Source: Castanea sativa (Eukaryota > Streptophyta > Magnoliopsida > Fagales > Fagaceae). Taken from it: a stretch of 64,000 nt of DNA. Below the pieces are notes generated by a model, which was not told where the DNA came from, ran no database searches, and worked only from the letters and a program-made list of their open reading frames with translations. Shown in pieces: positions 46,052 to 59,100 of the stretch. The DNA lies in NCBI RefSeq assembly GCF_040712315.1, contig NC_134013.1, positions 6,483,001 to 6,547,000 on the forward strand, written 5' to 3'. Position 1 is the stretch's first letter; every line of letters starts with the position of its first letter. Position numbers and translations under genes: made by a program.

Positions 46052-48976
46052 ATGTCTTTTCAACTGCCTAAAAACACGCTCCTGACGCTTCAGCATCCGG
46101 GATGCCCCTGCAATTAATTCCTGTGGCTCCATGTTCCCCACGTTCTATGGTACGATGGGGATCCAATGATTGGGGATTTTTACGGGAACTCGAGCGGGAA
46201 TTTTCTCGTTTCTTTACTCTTTCATATATATTTGATCCAGCAACTTCACCTACCTTACTTTTGCGCTTTCCAACTACAAGAGCTAGTCTGAGGAGCTTTC
46301 CCCATAAGTAGTTTCTAGCAATTTTTTCATTCTTTCGTTTTCTCAGTCCCTTCTGTCACTCTTTGTAGTTAAGTCCATTTCATCTTCTCGACCTATACAG
46401 TTTCATCTCGATCATTTGATCTCTTTAAACTTTTTGTGTGTATATATATATGGGGAAATTCACTTGCCTGGTAGACACCCTTGAGGGAATAGAAAATTTT
46501 AAGGCCTAATACCGAATTCCACTAGGGGATTCCATTAGGTATTGTAAGCAAGGGGAATGGCACACCATGAGACAGGAGGGAGAAGTAGTGATCCCTATGA
46601 TTGCCTTTATAGAGGGGGTGGGGGGGATGAGAATTCCTATGGGTAGAGTCATGAGGGATTATCTAATAGCTCATAGGCTTTCCCCCATCTAGTGCACCTC
46701 TAATATGTTTAGGGTTTTAGGTAGTGTAGACCCCCTTAATGAAAGAATGGGCTTAAACCTTACCCATCATGATGTCAATTGGATTTGCAACCTTTACCAC
46801 TTAAAGGGACAGGGGTATTACCTAAAAACTAGGATTCTTGAGGTTAGACTTATATCATGCCTCCCTGAATCCAGCAAAGGCATGAATAAATATTTTTTAA
46901 TCGCCTCAAGGGAGTGGCACGATGGCCTCCACTGCTCGACGAGAGATGGGACACTAGGTGGGGTTCTTAGGTTTAAGCTTATCATTCTAAAATCACTCAT
47001 TTTCTCTTTTACATCTTCTGCATCTCTTTCTCTTTGTTTACGTTTGTAATTGAAATTTTTTCCCGCTTCGTGCCATCCTTCTAACAAAAATTTGTTTTGT
47101 TTTGCAGATAAGCACGCCGCCGTTCCACTTCAAGCTGAGGTTTTCATTCACAGTGACCGCCAATTGCGAGCAGCCCATCTTATCCTTGGCTACGACCCTA
47201 TCTCGAAAAGTTTTCAAGCGCCGGGGAACGTGATCAAGGTGAAGGACCCACGCTTGCCTCAGATAAGTGTTGCTGCTCCGGGTTTCCTCATCACTGGGTC
47301 TATTCTAGAAGGTGTACAACAAGTGGAACTTCCCCTCCAACTCACTGCCAAGGAAGTAGCCACACCATTCCTACCAGTCATCAAGAAGGAGGAGGAAGTA
47401 GTTGAAATCTCCGAGTCCAAAGACTAATTCGAGGTCTTCAACCACAACTAGCCTCCAGAAGCTCCTGCTGAGGACTTCAGTTATCTTCCTCTTGCTTAAA
47501 TGAGCCACTCACAAGAAGATCTCTCCATCTCGTACGCTATGACGATCCGACGTAGGACTAGATCAAGTCTCTGGGATCTGATGGAGTCCCAGGTAGGTAG
47601 CGATGTGCCAGATAAAGCCGCCCAGAACAAACCTCCCACCCCTCAATCCACCCAAGCTTACCAACCCTATCTCGTTGATCATAAGCAGAAAAGGGAACAA
47701 AAAGGTAAAGAGGTGGTGGAAGGGGGAAAAAGCCACTATTCTAAGGACACTGAGCCTCAAAAGGATAGGCCAGGGTGACACAGACCGTGGCAGATAAGAG
47801 AGGCAGTCTATAGTTCAGGGTTCTAGACTGGAACCCTGGCATTGTGCTGGACGGGGCCCCTTTGCCGGCTGATGCCTTCATTGGGCATTTCCAGGATGGG
47901 AGGGCCGGCTACGTGGCTAATGCCATGGAGTAGGCTTTGCTACTGTCAGGGGATATGGCCGATCTGAGGTCATTAAGAAAGCATGAGGTGTTTCTCAGTC
48001 TGAAGAGAGACCTTGCCCTAGTAAAGTCACTAATTGTATTTTCTTTTTTATTTGATTTTTTCTTTTCCAACAACTATATTTGCTCTTTCTGATACTAGCA
48101 TTTTTTTTGATAATCTGTTCAAGTTGCGTACAGGGCCGAGGAGATAGTCATCAACTCCCACAAATTAATGAATGACGAAGAGTCCAAGCGTATTGCCATT
48201 GTGAAGGCCTTCGAGTTAGCAAAAAAGAAGATACAAGATCTTAATATCAAGCTAACCGAAGCTGAGCGAGCAAAGAAAAGCGCCAAGGCAGCTTTAAATG
48301 GAGCGGAGAAGCAGGCGGAGGCTCAGTACAAGCAGCTCTGTCAGGCGAGGACGAGCTCACCACAGCCAAAAACCAAATAGAAACCCTGACAAAGAAACTG
48401 GAGGAGGCCGAGAAGGCCAAGGACCAAGCTAAGAAAGATGGGTATGAAGCAGGAGTGGAATAGATCGAAGAGGCCCTTAAGACTGAGGTCTCGAAGGTAT
48501 GTAGGTACTACTGCTTCCAAGTGTGGAATGAGGCCCTCGACCAAGCTGGGGTTGATGCCTCTTTTACCCTCAAGAGAGCAGGGAGTGTATACTACCCTCC
48601 TGCCATCCGTGCTCCTAGCTCCTCTCCCCCCAAAGCTGACACTGCCTCTAAGGAGGTAGATATTGACAGGGAGAGTCCAGCTAAGGTCCTTCCTTCTTCT
48701 GTCAGTCCCCCCAAGGCGGCCGAGAAGCCTGAGGTCACTAAAAAAGGAGTTGGCATAGCCAAAGAAGTGGCCCCTGATGTCACCCAACCTCCAGCTGCTT
48801 CTAAGGACCCTTCCAAGGAGACAGAGGCCCCCCCACACATTAAGCTCGTCCTCGCAACACTACCTATGCCTACTAAGGAGGACCTCAAGGGTAAGGGCCC
48901 AACATCCTCAACAACAGCCCCTACCCAGCCTATCAAGGCCCTAGCAAAGGCCAAACTTGTACTTAAACTTAAGTAG
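46052..48976 (+). pseudogene. Antisense extra ORF (aORF) of the Tat-like element, copy 1, spliced and decayed
   Basis: Gene-like series on the strand opposite to pol. A conserved block at 46480-46970 contains EGEVVIPMIAFIEGV, RVLGSVDPLNERMGLNLTHH and HDGLHC. A likely intron runs to the acceptor TTTTGCAG at 47107, then KHAAVPLQAEVFIHSDRQLR, LILGYDPISKSFQAP and a charged linker (47500-47780). A block GAPLPADAFIGHFQDGRAGY, then DLRSLRKHEVFLSLKRDLAL, ends near 48010. A second intron (donor CTAGTAAAG, acceptor CGTACAG at ~48131) is followed by a coiled coil (KAFELAKKKIQDLNIKLTEAE) and VYYPPAIR plus a Pro/Lys-rich tail to 48976. Stops occur at 47425, 47450 and ~47930; frameshifts near 47775 and 48350. 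Function unknown. It has a homologue at 63335-64000 on the other strand. Confidence 0.7.
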
Positions 48977-49757
48977 TTCTTAGACTAATAGTTAGTTAGT
49001 TAGTTAGTTAGTTTTTTTTTTAACTGTTGTTTCTGTCTTCCCTAATTTGTAATCAAGTTGCCTTTTTCTTTTCAAGGCTTACTTTAATGATAATTATAAA
49101 GTTTTGATTATGCATGTTCTATACAAATGTCTGATATATTCTATGCTTTGCTTTACACTTAAATGGTATAAGAATGAAGGGTAACAATGCCTGAATTGAC
49201 ACATGGCTATGTATTTAGCTTTAACAACCATTTATGAGAGTGACAACATCATTGCCTTACCTCACATAATTGACTACAGGATAAATGAAGCTCTCTAAAT
49301 TCACATTTTCTAGTCAGAAATGGTTTTAACTTAGAGAACGTATCTCTCAAGCTGAGCTAGCACAAAAACGAAATATACCTTAACTCATCTCTTTTTGCAA
49401 GTGATGAGACAGTTGCCACATCTTATAAAATCAATAACAGGTTTGGCAGAATCATCTAAGTTTATGATTTCAACAAAACATATCACTAACCTCGAAAATG
49501 CACCTTAAGCATAATTTAAAGGACTCTGCATTTTATTTGATTTTTGACTGATCCCCAAGAGTGGTGGGGCACCTAACCATTCATAATTCCACGTAGTCTT
49601 CCGTTTAGCAGTAGATTTAGAAGGTTGTAGATGATAACTAGCTTATGACCTAATCACTGACATACTTGCAACTGCTTTAAGTGATGCTCACATGTGGCTT
49701 TTCAATTAGATCATCACGGTAATAACTCTGGTTACCCAACATAGTTAGGCCAGCTAC
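48977..49757. other. Non-coding 3' region of the Tat-like element
   Basis: Between the antisense ORF stop and the tandem array. Contains (TTAG)n at 48993-49011. No ORF of interest. Confidence 0.55.
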
Positions 49758-50387
49758 TAATTTACCCAAGGCATGTGGTTCAAGGAACCCGACATGGTTG
49801 AGGTTCTGTCTAGTATTTTGGCAATCAAAGAGATGTTAATTTACCTAAGGCAGGTGGTCTAAAGAACCAGACATAGCCGAGATTCTGTTTAACACTTAAT
49901 TAGATGCTTAGCAATGCTAATTTACCCAAAGTAGATGATTCGAGGGACCAGACATAACCAATATTCTGTTTAACACATAGATAAATGATAAGGAGTATTA
50001 ATTTACCCAAGGTAAGTGGTCTAAGGAACCAGGCATAGTCGAGGTTTTGTTTAACACTTAATTAGATGCTTGGCAGTGCTAATTTACCCAAGGTAGATGA
50101 TCTGAGGGACCATACATAACCAAGGTTTTTTTTAGCACATAGATAAATGATAAGGAGTATTAATTTACTCAAGGTATGTGGTTCGAGAAGCCAGGCATGA
50201 CCTAGGTTCTATTAAACACTTAGACAAATAATAAAAAAGTATTAATTTACCCCAGGTATGTGGTCCGAGGAGCCAGACATGACCAAGGTTTTGTTTAACA
50301 CTTAGACAAATGATAAGAAGTATTAATTTACCCAAGGTATGTGGTCCGAGGAGTTAGGCATGACCAAGGTTCTGTTTAACACTTAGA

Positions 50388-51882
50388 TGTTGTGAAATTT
50401 TAAAATACTCGCAAGTGTACGAACCGTACTAAAGTATAGTTTGACAAGAACGAGGTCGAACCCACAGGGACTTGAATGAACGTAGGAAAATTAATCAAAT
50501 CTTAACCAAATTAATCCTAATGTAGTTTAATAAAAATTGGTTGTTTTGAAATTAAATAAACTAAGCAAATAGTTAAACTAAGCAAAAGATATAAAATAAT
50601 AAAAAGATGTAAACAATCAAGGGAAATGAATTAAAATTTTGGAATCCGCCTTGTAAGTCATATCAGCATATATTTAGGATCATTAATTTTTCCCAACTAC
50701 TACATGATAATCTAGAAATCAATCTTGCTATCATGGAAAATATTCTCATTAAAATCCTTATTTTAAAAATCAAAAGCATGTTCTTCTTCACTTCTTAAGT
50801 ATAAAATCAAATCATCAATTGTATCTATAGCCAAACAAATCACAAGATATATCCAATTCTAAAAATCAAATCATAAATTGTATCCATTGACAGATAAATC
50901 ACAAGCGATATCCAATTTTATAATCAAGAATTAACAAACCAAGTATTCAATTAATTAAGACAAATCGTAAATCATGAGAAAAACATGATTGAACTCATAT
51001 CTAGAATCTCATCTTAATCAATTGATATGAAGCAAGAACAATTGAAATCATTAAAGAACAACTATTGTGGGAAAAATCAAATCACATAAATATTACTAAT
51101 AATCTTTAACAAGGTTCCATCCTCAACCCTAATTATAAATTTAGCTACTCATAGTAATTAATAAAACACAAGAATAAAATTCTAAACATTAAACTAGACA
51201 AATAAAATAAAACTAACTGTCATGGAAGAAAACCAAAGAAATAGCCGCACTCTCTATGTTCAGCCCCCAGCCCTAGCACTGGCCTCCTTGAATTTTGCCC
51301 TAAAAAGCCTTTAAATAGGTCAAAGAATCCTATTACAAGTTGAATTTCCGTTTGGGGAAAATCCCAAATTTTTAGATTTCACTTAACCGACAATTTTGGC
51401 CTATTTAACATCAGAATTTGAACTTTTGGCAAACTACAAAATTGTAATCCTTTAAGTTAACTTTCCAGCCTAACTTGAATCATCTCGATTGGACATCTGA
51501 GCCGAAAGTTATGCCAAAAAATGCTAACTGATGTGCAGGTTGGAATCCCAATCCGAATTGGACTTGAATTTGATGCAAATTTCCTTTGATTCCCTGCTCC
51601 AATTAGACTTAAATTTAAGTGGGTTGACCTTCTTTAACTTTATCATGGCCCTTGCAAAATTAAAGTCCATTAGCTTTCTTCTTTGCACAAATCCACTTAT
51701 TTAATTCCATGCTCCTACAAAAGACAAATTCATGCTATAAAATCCAATTAAGCACAAAATTGATTATTTAGCACTATTCCAAAACCAAATATAAAATGCA
51801 TGAATTACCTCAAAATAAGTATGATAATGCTTTCTAACAATGATATAAATATGCAAAATTAAACTATTATCAATGCACATCA
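50388..51882 (-). repeat. 3' LTR of the Athila-like element (1495 bp)
   Basis: Plus-strand TGTTGTGAAATTTT to GCACATCA. Aligns end to end with 56860-59100 once the MITE there is removed. Confidence 0.93.
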
Positions 51883-51900
51883 AATACCCCCAAACCTACA
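51883..51900 (-). promoter_or_regulatory. Polypurine tract of the Athila-like element
   Basis: Minus strand TGTAGGTTTGGGGGTATT next to the LTR start TGATGTGC. Confidence 0.8.
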
Positions 51901-53838
51901 TTTTGCTAGTCCTCGAGCAAAACAGATAAAGAGTAAAACAAAACAAAGAAATAAAAAATAAAAAAAAAAACAAAGAAAAAGAAAATCCTAACTAATCCAC
52001 TTTCGCTGGAAATTTCGATTGCATTTAGCGTATGCAACAAGCCTTGAAACCCCTAACTTACACTAATGGACGAGTTGTAGTCTCGTGAGGGTTTGTAGGG
52101 AATATACCCACAAAATTCTGAGAATGAATACTAAAATAAACAAAACAAAGAAAATCAAACATTTTTTTTTTCAATTGCCTTTTGCAAAGAGTATTAGTTC
52201 AAGTTCAAAAACACTACAAATGCTAAAAAAATTTCTCATGTCATTAAATGTGAGTGAAAAGTGGTAGCCAACCCAAACATACTCTTAGTTTTAGAATAAA
52301 CTTGACTCGAATCTCTATTTGAAAGTATGCTTCAACTCAAATCTTTCCGGTGTTATCACTCAACAAATGAAATCACTCTGAAATGGGGTGTAACACTATC
52401 AACAACATATGTGAGCGGAATAATGTAAGCAAAATCAAATACCTCACATATAAATCACATGAAAAACACTTAATCAAGAAAGAACAAGTAGTCTCGTGAA
52501 AGGATGCCAAAAATATTTATACCGCACCTTTTTCTTCTCAGTCATATCAATATTTGAACTACACAGTCTTCAAGATCAAATAAAGACTTTATTAGGACGT
52601 AATGTAGGTTAAAAGCAAAGGGAATGAAATAAAAATGGGTGAAGGTAAATATAAGAAGTGTTTTCAAGATCAGTTGAAATCCCGATACTTTTTGGAATTT
52701 CCATTCGACACTTTTTTTTTTTCAACTCTTCTTCTTCAAAGCAGTACTCCTTCCTTACATCTTCCTTCTCAAAATTTGATGAGAACCCTTTTTATTTTCT
52801 TCTTTTTGATACTTTTCCTTCTTTTTTTTTTGTTCTTTTTTTCTTGATTTTTTTTTTTTTACTTCTTCTTTCTTCCTTCTTTGAATTCTCTCACAAACCA
52901 CCATATTGAAACAAACTGATCAAATTCCATCTTGAAACACTATGGATAAGGGCTTTAAGAAAAGAAATGCTAATTAAAAGGCTTAATGAGGTGACTAGCG
53001 ATAATGTATCAAGAAAGAAAAAGAAAAACACATATATGGCTCAAAGTAGACAAAAATGGCCTAATCTCATCTCTCAAAAACTAGTATAGTTCATTCAACA
53101 TCAATGACTTCAAAAGATTCAAGTGTGGCACAGAATTAGATTTTTTTTCTTGGCCAAAAGAAAGAACAATGAGACTACAACAAGGGAAACATGTTATGCA
53201 CTTCCAAATGAACTTTAAGATTAGAAACAATAAATAGCCCTCAAAATATAATGATTGGCTCAAAACTCACAAGGGTTACAGTCTCCACATTGTTATTATC
53301 AAGATTTTCTAATCATTTTTATCCTTCAACAACAAGTTGTGTCTGAGTGGCTACGTGCATGTGCAATAAATTGAGCATGAAAGCAGTGGAATTATTTAAG
53401 TAGGAGTAGTATAACAAACTCAAAACATAGACCTCAAGCTAGGCAAAAGATTTTTTTTTATTTATTTTTTAACGCAACTAAACAAAACAAAACAAAAAGA
53501 TAGAAATCTATATACATCCCCCCCAAACCTAAACCAAACATTGTCCGCAATGTTAAAAATGATACTCTCAAATATATGTCTTGAATGAAAAGATAGCAAA
53601 AAAAAAAATGTATGCAACATGAGAACCAAGTAGAAACAAGTAAGGTAAGGAGAAGGAGGAGACATACCTTGATCAAGCTGATTGTTGTAAATTTTAATTT
53701 TTGTCAAATATCAGCTAGAACAAAAGAGAATAAAACTAAAAAAGAAAATAAACAAAAATATTAATCTAAAAACAGAAAATGAACAAGAAAAAGAAAGAAA
53801 GAAAAAAAAAATTGCAAACCTGATAAACACAACTGGGA
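51901..53838 (-). other. Non-coding 3' region of the Athila-like element
   Basis: Almost 2 kb between the pol remnant and the PPT, with T-rich tracts at 52710-52880. No env-like ORF recognised, although this is where Athila env would lie. Confidence 0.6.
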
Positions 53839-56729
53839 TCAATCCTGATAAACAAGATCATCCAAGAGGACTTCTTCAACTTCTAGAGGCTCAAGTTCTA
53901 AAAATGGTTTCAAACGTTGGCCATTAACTTTAAACATATCACCATTTTTAGGATTGTCAATCTCAATAGCACCATGGGGATAAACAGTGTAAACTATGAA
54001 TGGACCAGTCCATCGAGATCGTAACTTGCCTGGATCAAAAACATGTTGGGAAGCTTTTGTAGTGTCTTCCAAGTGAATTCTTTGCATAACCACAGAGGAA
54101 CTAATACCCTTAATATCAACAATTTTCCAACCTATAGCTTCCTTGTGTTCTTGAACTATACTTATCAATTGGTGTTCCCATAAGTCATCCAACTTTGGTG
54201 GTTCTACAGTAGATGAGAGTGGAGATGAAGAAAGTGGAAAAGGGACCACTTTTGGCTGCCAGCTATCAGTACTTAAAAGAGGAACAGAATCCAACAATGC
54301 ATTGACTTCCTCAATTGATTTTTCAATATCCAAATTGCAATCAAAAAGGGTTAAGCAATCCTTTAGGGGATCTTCACAACTTGATTGTATGAGAGTATCA
54401 TGGACTAGGTTCCCAATCATGTTAACCTCACATATATTCTCATTATCTGGTACTTGCTTACTTATGTCAAAGATATTAAGCTCAACAGTCATATTTCCAA
54501 AAGAAATCTTCATCACACCACTTCGACAATTGATCAAAGCATTGGATGTGGCTAAGAAAGGGTGACCCAAAATGACATGGATTTGTGTATTGGCATTTAG
54601 AGCAGGCTCAGTGTCTAACACAACAAAATCAACAGGAAAATTAATGCATCCACCTTAATTAGCACATCCTCAAAAATACCTCTAGGGATTTTCACAGACC
54701 TATCAGCTAATTGAAGTGTCATGGTTGTTGGTTTTAACTCCACCAAACCTAGCTGTAAATAAACTAAACATGGCATTAGGTTCACACTTGCCCCTAAATC
54801 TAGCAAAGCTCGCTCAATGAGACGATCCCCAATCTTGCATGAGATTGTAGAAGATCTTGGGTCCTTACATTTCACTGGATATTTATTCTGAATAATTGAA
54901 CTGACTTGCTCGGTCAAAAATGCCTTTTTAGGGACATTTGTCTTTCTCTTCATTGTCACAAGATCTATTAGAAACTTGGCATAAGCAGGAACTTGCTGAA
55001 TTGCATCAAGAAATGGAATGTTAATTTGCACTTGCTTAAAAACCTCTAAAATGTCTCCAAATTGTGCACTTTTCTGAGGACTGATTAACCTTTGAGGAAA
55101 TGGAGCTTTAGGAACAAACCTTTTATCAAGGGGGGAACTAAGATCCTGAATTGGAGTGGCGGGTGGGTTGTCCTTCTTTTCTCCATGATCACCATGTAAA
55201 CTATGAGTACCTTTTTCCTTTAACGCAATATTTTCATCATCGTCCACTTCTGGCATTTTCACTTGATTATCAACTTGCTTACCAGACCTAAGGGTAGTAA
55301 TAGATTAAACATGTTCTTGTTCATGAGTAGAACTAGAAGAACCATTGATGGCATACTGTCCTTTTGGGTTAGGTATAGGTTGACTAGGAAACTTTCCTTT
55401 TTCCCTCTCTCCAACTTGGATTGCTAATTGGCCAACTTGATTTTCCAACTTTGAAATAGCTTGAGTATTCAAATGGGTGGAACTTTTCATCTCTTGAATG
55501 GCTTGACTAGTTTATTGCATGAAAGTTTTGAGAGACTCCTCCAAAGATGATTGTTGTCTTGGCGGTGCTACAAATTGAGGTGTTGATTGAGGAATGGGAG
55601 GATATGCTTGAGTAGGTGGACAAAATTGACTTTGTTGATGCACTTATTGTCCACCTACATTTGTGGGAAGTTGATTTTGTCTCCATGAGAAATTAGGATG
55701 GTTCCTCCAATTTGGATTGTATGTCTCTAAAAATGGACTAGCAAATGGTTTTTCATAATTATTCAGTGCATTTGCTTGCTCAGTATAAAAATAAGGGTAC
55801 CCAATTGTGGAAGGACACATTTTTGTCGTATGCATAGGACTTGCACAAATAGAACATGTTTCACTTTGAACTTGATTGATAGAATTCATCCTTCTACCTA
55901 AAGCTAAAGCCTCAACCTTACAAGTGAGATTGTCCAACCTAGCTTTTATTTCTAAATCTTCACTGACTTCATACAATCCTCCTTTCTTAATTACAGGGGC
56001 AGATCTCTCTTTACGGTTGGAAAAATCCCATTGTTGTGAACTTTCAGAAAAATTCTCAAGAAATTTGTATGCCTCATCATCTACAAGACTCAAAAATCCA
56101 CCACCATTCATGGACTCAATCATGTTACGATTTGCTTGAGTCAAACCATTATAAAAATATTGTACTAGTGTCCATGTTTCAAAACCATGATGGGGACACT
56201 TTAAGATCAAGTCTTTAAATCTCTCCCAACTCTTATAAAATTTCTCTTGTTCATCCTGGTAAAAATCTGCAATTTCTCTCCTCAAAGCATTGGTCTTGGC
56301 CATTGGGAAAAATTAAGAGAGGAATTTTGTGACCAATAGTTCCCATGAAGTGATAGATCCAGGTGACAAAGAATTAAGCCATGTTTTTGCCTTATCCTTC
56401 AAGGAAAAAGGGAATAAACGCAAGCGAACAGACTCATCAGTGAAATTCTGGAACTTACAAGTAGCACAAATCTCAAGAAAATCCTTCACATACATATAAG
56501 GATCTTTTCTATCCAATCCATGAAAAGTAGGAAGAAGATGGATTATCTGTGGCTTTAACTCAAAATGTGCAGCAGTGGTTGCAAGTAATACTATGCAAGA
56601 TGGAGGGTTGGTGGTTATGGGTGAGAGCAACTCCCTAAGAGTTTTTGAATCATCTCCTGTTTCTCCCATTGTGGATGAATAATCAAAACTAACAAGACGA
56701 TTATCTTTATCACGTATCCAAGTCCTCAT
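53839..56729 (-). pseudogene. Athila gag-protease frame fused to integrase C-terminus, RT/RNase H/IN core deleted
   Basis: Gag runs 56729-55644 (HFELKPQIIHLLPTFHG, FPFSLKDKAKTWLNSL, then FPMAKTNALRREIADF, knuckle CSICASPMHTTKMC, and WRNHPNFSW). It is followed by a linker, then retropepsin-like protease in 55262-54615 (ALLDLGASVNLMP) continuing in 54621-54480 ([13 protein letters not shown]). Stops in the same frame occur at about 56310, 55641, 55491 and 55302, and a 1-base shift near 54640. After [17 protein letters not shown], the start of RT, the frame passes directly from [12 protein letters not shown] to [20 protein letters not shown], the integrase C-terminal module, near 54035-54055. 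Everything between is gone, yet the frame stays open. A shorter loss lies near 54180 ([13 protein letters not shown]). Confidence 0.9.
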
Positions 56730-56835
56730 ACACCATGCACAAGGAATTTTTTTTTTTTTTTTAATAAATAAAATTTAACTACAACTAGTAGAAGAAAAAA
56801 ATTCAATTAAGACCTAATTTATTTTCCTAACCAAG

Positions 56836-56853
56836 TCCATGGCAACGGCGCCA
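56836..56853 (-). promoter_or_regulatory. Primer binding site, tRNA-Asp type
   Basis: Minus strand TGGCGCCGTTGCCATGGA, six bases inside the 5' LTR. It matches the Athila-type PBS TGGCGCCGTTGCCGGGGA except for two bases. Confidence 0.85.
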
Positions 56854-56859
56854 AAAACT

Positions 56860-59100
56860 TGTTGTGAAATTTTAAAATACTCGCAAGTGTACGAACCGTA
56901 CCGAAGTATAGTTTGACAAGAACGAGGTCGAACCCACAGGGACTTGAATGAACGTAGGGAAATTAATCAAATCTTAACCAAATTAATCCTAATCTAGTTT
57001 AATAAAAATTGGTTATTTTGAAATTAAATAAACTAAGCAAATAGTTAAACTAAGCAAAAGATATAAAGCAGTAAAAAGATGTAAACAATCAAGGGAAATG
57101 AATTAAGGTTTTGGAATCCGCCTTGTAAGTCATATTAGCATATATTTATGATCATTAATTTTTTCCAACTACTACATGATGATCTAGAAATCAATCTTGC
57201 TATCATGGAAAATATTCTCATTAAAATCCTTATTTTAAAAATAAAAAACATGTTCTTCTTCGCTTCTTAAGTATAAAATCAAATCATCAATTGTATTTAT
57301 AGCCAAACAAATCACAAGATATATCCAATTCTAAAAATTAAATCATAAATTGTATCCATTGACAGATAAATCACAAACGATATCCAATTTTATAATCAAG
57401 AATTAATAAACCAAGCATTTAATTAATTAAGACAAATCCTAAATCATGAGAAAAACATGATTGAACTCATATCTAGAATCTCATCTTAGTCAATTGATAT
57501 GAAGCAAGAACAATTTAAATCATTAAAGAACAATTATTGTGGGAAAAATCAAATCACATAAATATTACTAATAATCTTTAACAAGGTTTCATCCTCAACC
57601 CTAATTATAAATTTAGCTACTCATAGTAATTAAAATAAAACACAAGAATAAAATTCTAAACATTAAACTAGACAAATAAAATAAAACTAATTGTCATGGA
57701 AGAAAACCAAAGAAGTAGCCACACTCTCTGTGTTCAGCCCCCAGCCCTAGCACTGGCCTCCTTGAATTTTGCCCTAAAAAGCCTTTAAATAGGTCAAAGA
57801 ATCTTATTACAAGTTGAATTCCCGTTTAGGAAAAATCCCAGATTTTTAGGTTTCACTTAATCGACAATTTTGGCCTATTTAACGTCAGAATTTGGACTTT
57901 TGGTCAACTACAAAATTGTAACCCTTTAGGTGGCGTTTGGTACGGTGTAATATTTTAGGATTCCCAGGAATGTTTAAAGATTCCCATATTTGGTTGCAAA
58001 TTACGCTAGGGAATCAGATGCCAGGGGAATCCTTAAACCCCTCTCAGTAGGAATGTGGATTCCCTTAAAAATAGGTGGGAATCCAGATTCCCAAACTTAA
58101 AAGAAATTGTATTTTTTATAAATTGACAATTTTAACCATTTTTCCTTATCATTTAAGCAATTAAGATAAACTATAAAACAAATTATCAATATCTTCTCTC
58201 TTGTCTTTATCTTTTCCCGCCAAAACAACATAAACATGATAAATAACTCTGCTAATAGTTATTTTTGTATTATTCTTGTCATTTTGAAACGTTAGATCAC
58301 AGTTTTAATGAATGTGTTGCTAATTGATAGTTTATATAATGTTTTTTATCTATCTATTTAGAGTAAGATATTCTTTTAAAGGACTAATTAATAGTTTATA
58401 TATATTTTTTCATTATTTATTTAAAGGAAGATTTTTTTTTTTAATGGGCTTGGTACTTCACATTCAAATCTAAGGACAAAATGGGAAAAACAAATAATTC
58501 ATTTAAGATTCCTAGGAATACACCAAACAATATCATCTCACATTCCTGGGAATCTCCCAATAAAACCAAACATAGGAATAGCTACATTCTTAGGAATGTG
58601 ATTCCTAGGAATCACATTCCTGGGAATCTAGATGCCAAGAGTAATGTGGATTCCCGTACCAAACGCCACATTAAGTTAACTTTCCAGCCCAACTTGAATC
58701 ATCTCGATTGGATATCTGAACCGAAAGTTATACCAAAACTACTAACTAATGTGCAGGCTGGAATCCCAATCCGAATTGGACTTGAATTTGATGCAAATTT
58801 CCTTTGATTCCTTGCTCCAATTGGACTTAAATTTAAGTGGGTCGGCCTTCTTTAAATTTATCATGGCCCTTGCAAAAATAAAGTCCATTAGCTTTCTTCT
58901 TTGCACAAATCCACTTATTTAATTCAATGCTCCTACAAAAGACAAATTCATGCTATAAAATCCAATTAAGCACAAAATTGATTATTTAGTATTATTCCAA
59001 AACTAAATATAAAATGCATGAATTACCTCAAAATAAGTATGATAATACTTTCTAACAATGATATAAATATGCAAAATTAAGCTATTATCAATGCACATTA
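56860..59100 (-). repeat. 5' LTR of the Athila-like element with MITE insertion
   Basis: 2,241 bp; minus the 742-bp MITE and its 3-bp TSD this is 1,496 bp, matching the other LTR (1,495 bp). The outer terminus reads CATTA where the partner has CATCA. Confidence 0.92.
57929..58670. mobile_element. PIF/Harbinger (Tourist-like) element in the Athila LTR
   Basis: 742 bp starting GGTGGCGTTTGGTACGG and ending CCGTACCAAACGCCACA, flanked by TTA (57926-57928, 58671-58673). The other LTR has the empty site CCTTTAAGTTAAC. Rich in ATTCC(C/T)AGGAAT palindromic phrases. No transposase. Confidence 0.9.

Larger units (their letters stand above)
50388..59100 (-). mobile_element. Athila-like Ty3/gypsy retrotransposon with internal pol deletion
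   Basis: 8,713 bp bounded by perfect TTAGA target duplications (50383-50387, 59101-59105) within the tandem array. It has two LTRs starting TGTTGTG on the plus strand, a PBS of the tRNA-Asp type, a PPT, and a gag-protease reading frame fused to an integrase tail. One LTR contains a MITE. Confidence 0.92.

Noticed and set aside
48341..48838. 165-codon minus-strand ORF
   Set aside because: Antisense shadow of the coiled-coil/Pro-rich exon of the antisense ORF; no domain.
49758..50387. CRISPR-like array
   Set aside because: Spacing regular, but units are continuous diverged tandem repeats without unique spacers, in plant TE DNA.
52635..52909. Phe/Ser-rich ORFs
   Set aside because: Reading of T-rich low-complexity DNA in the Athila 3' non-coding region.
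51901..53838. Possible env-like ORF of the Athila element
   Set aside because: Position is right but no ORF of useful length, signal peptide or membrane pattern is visible.
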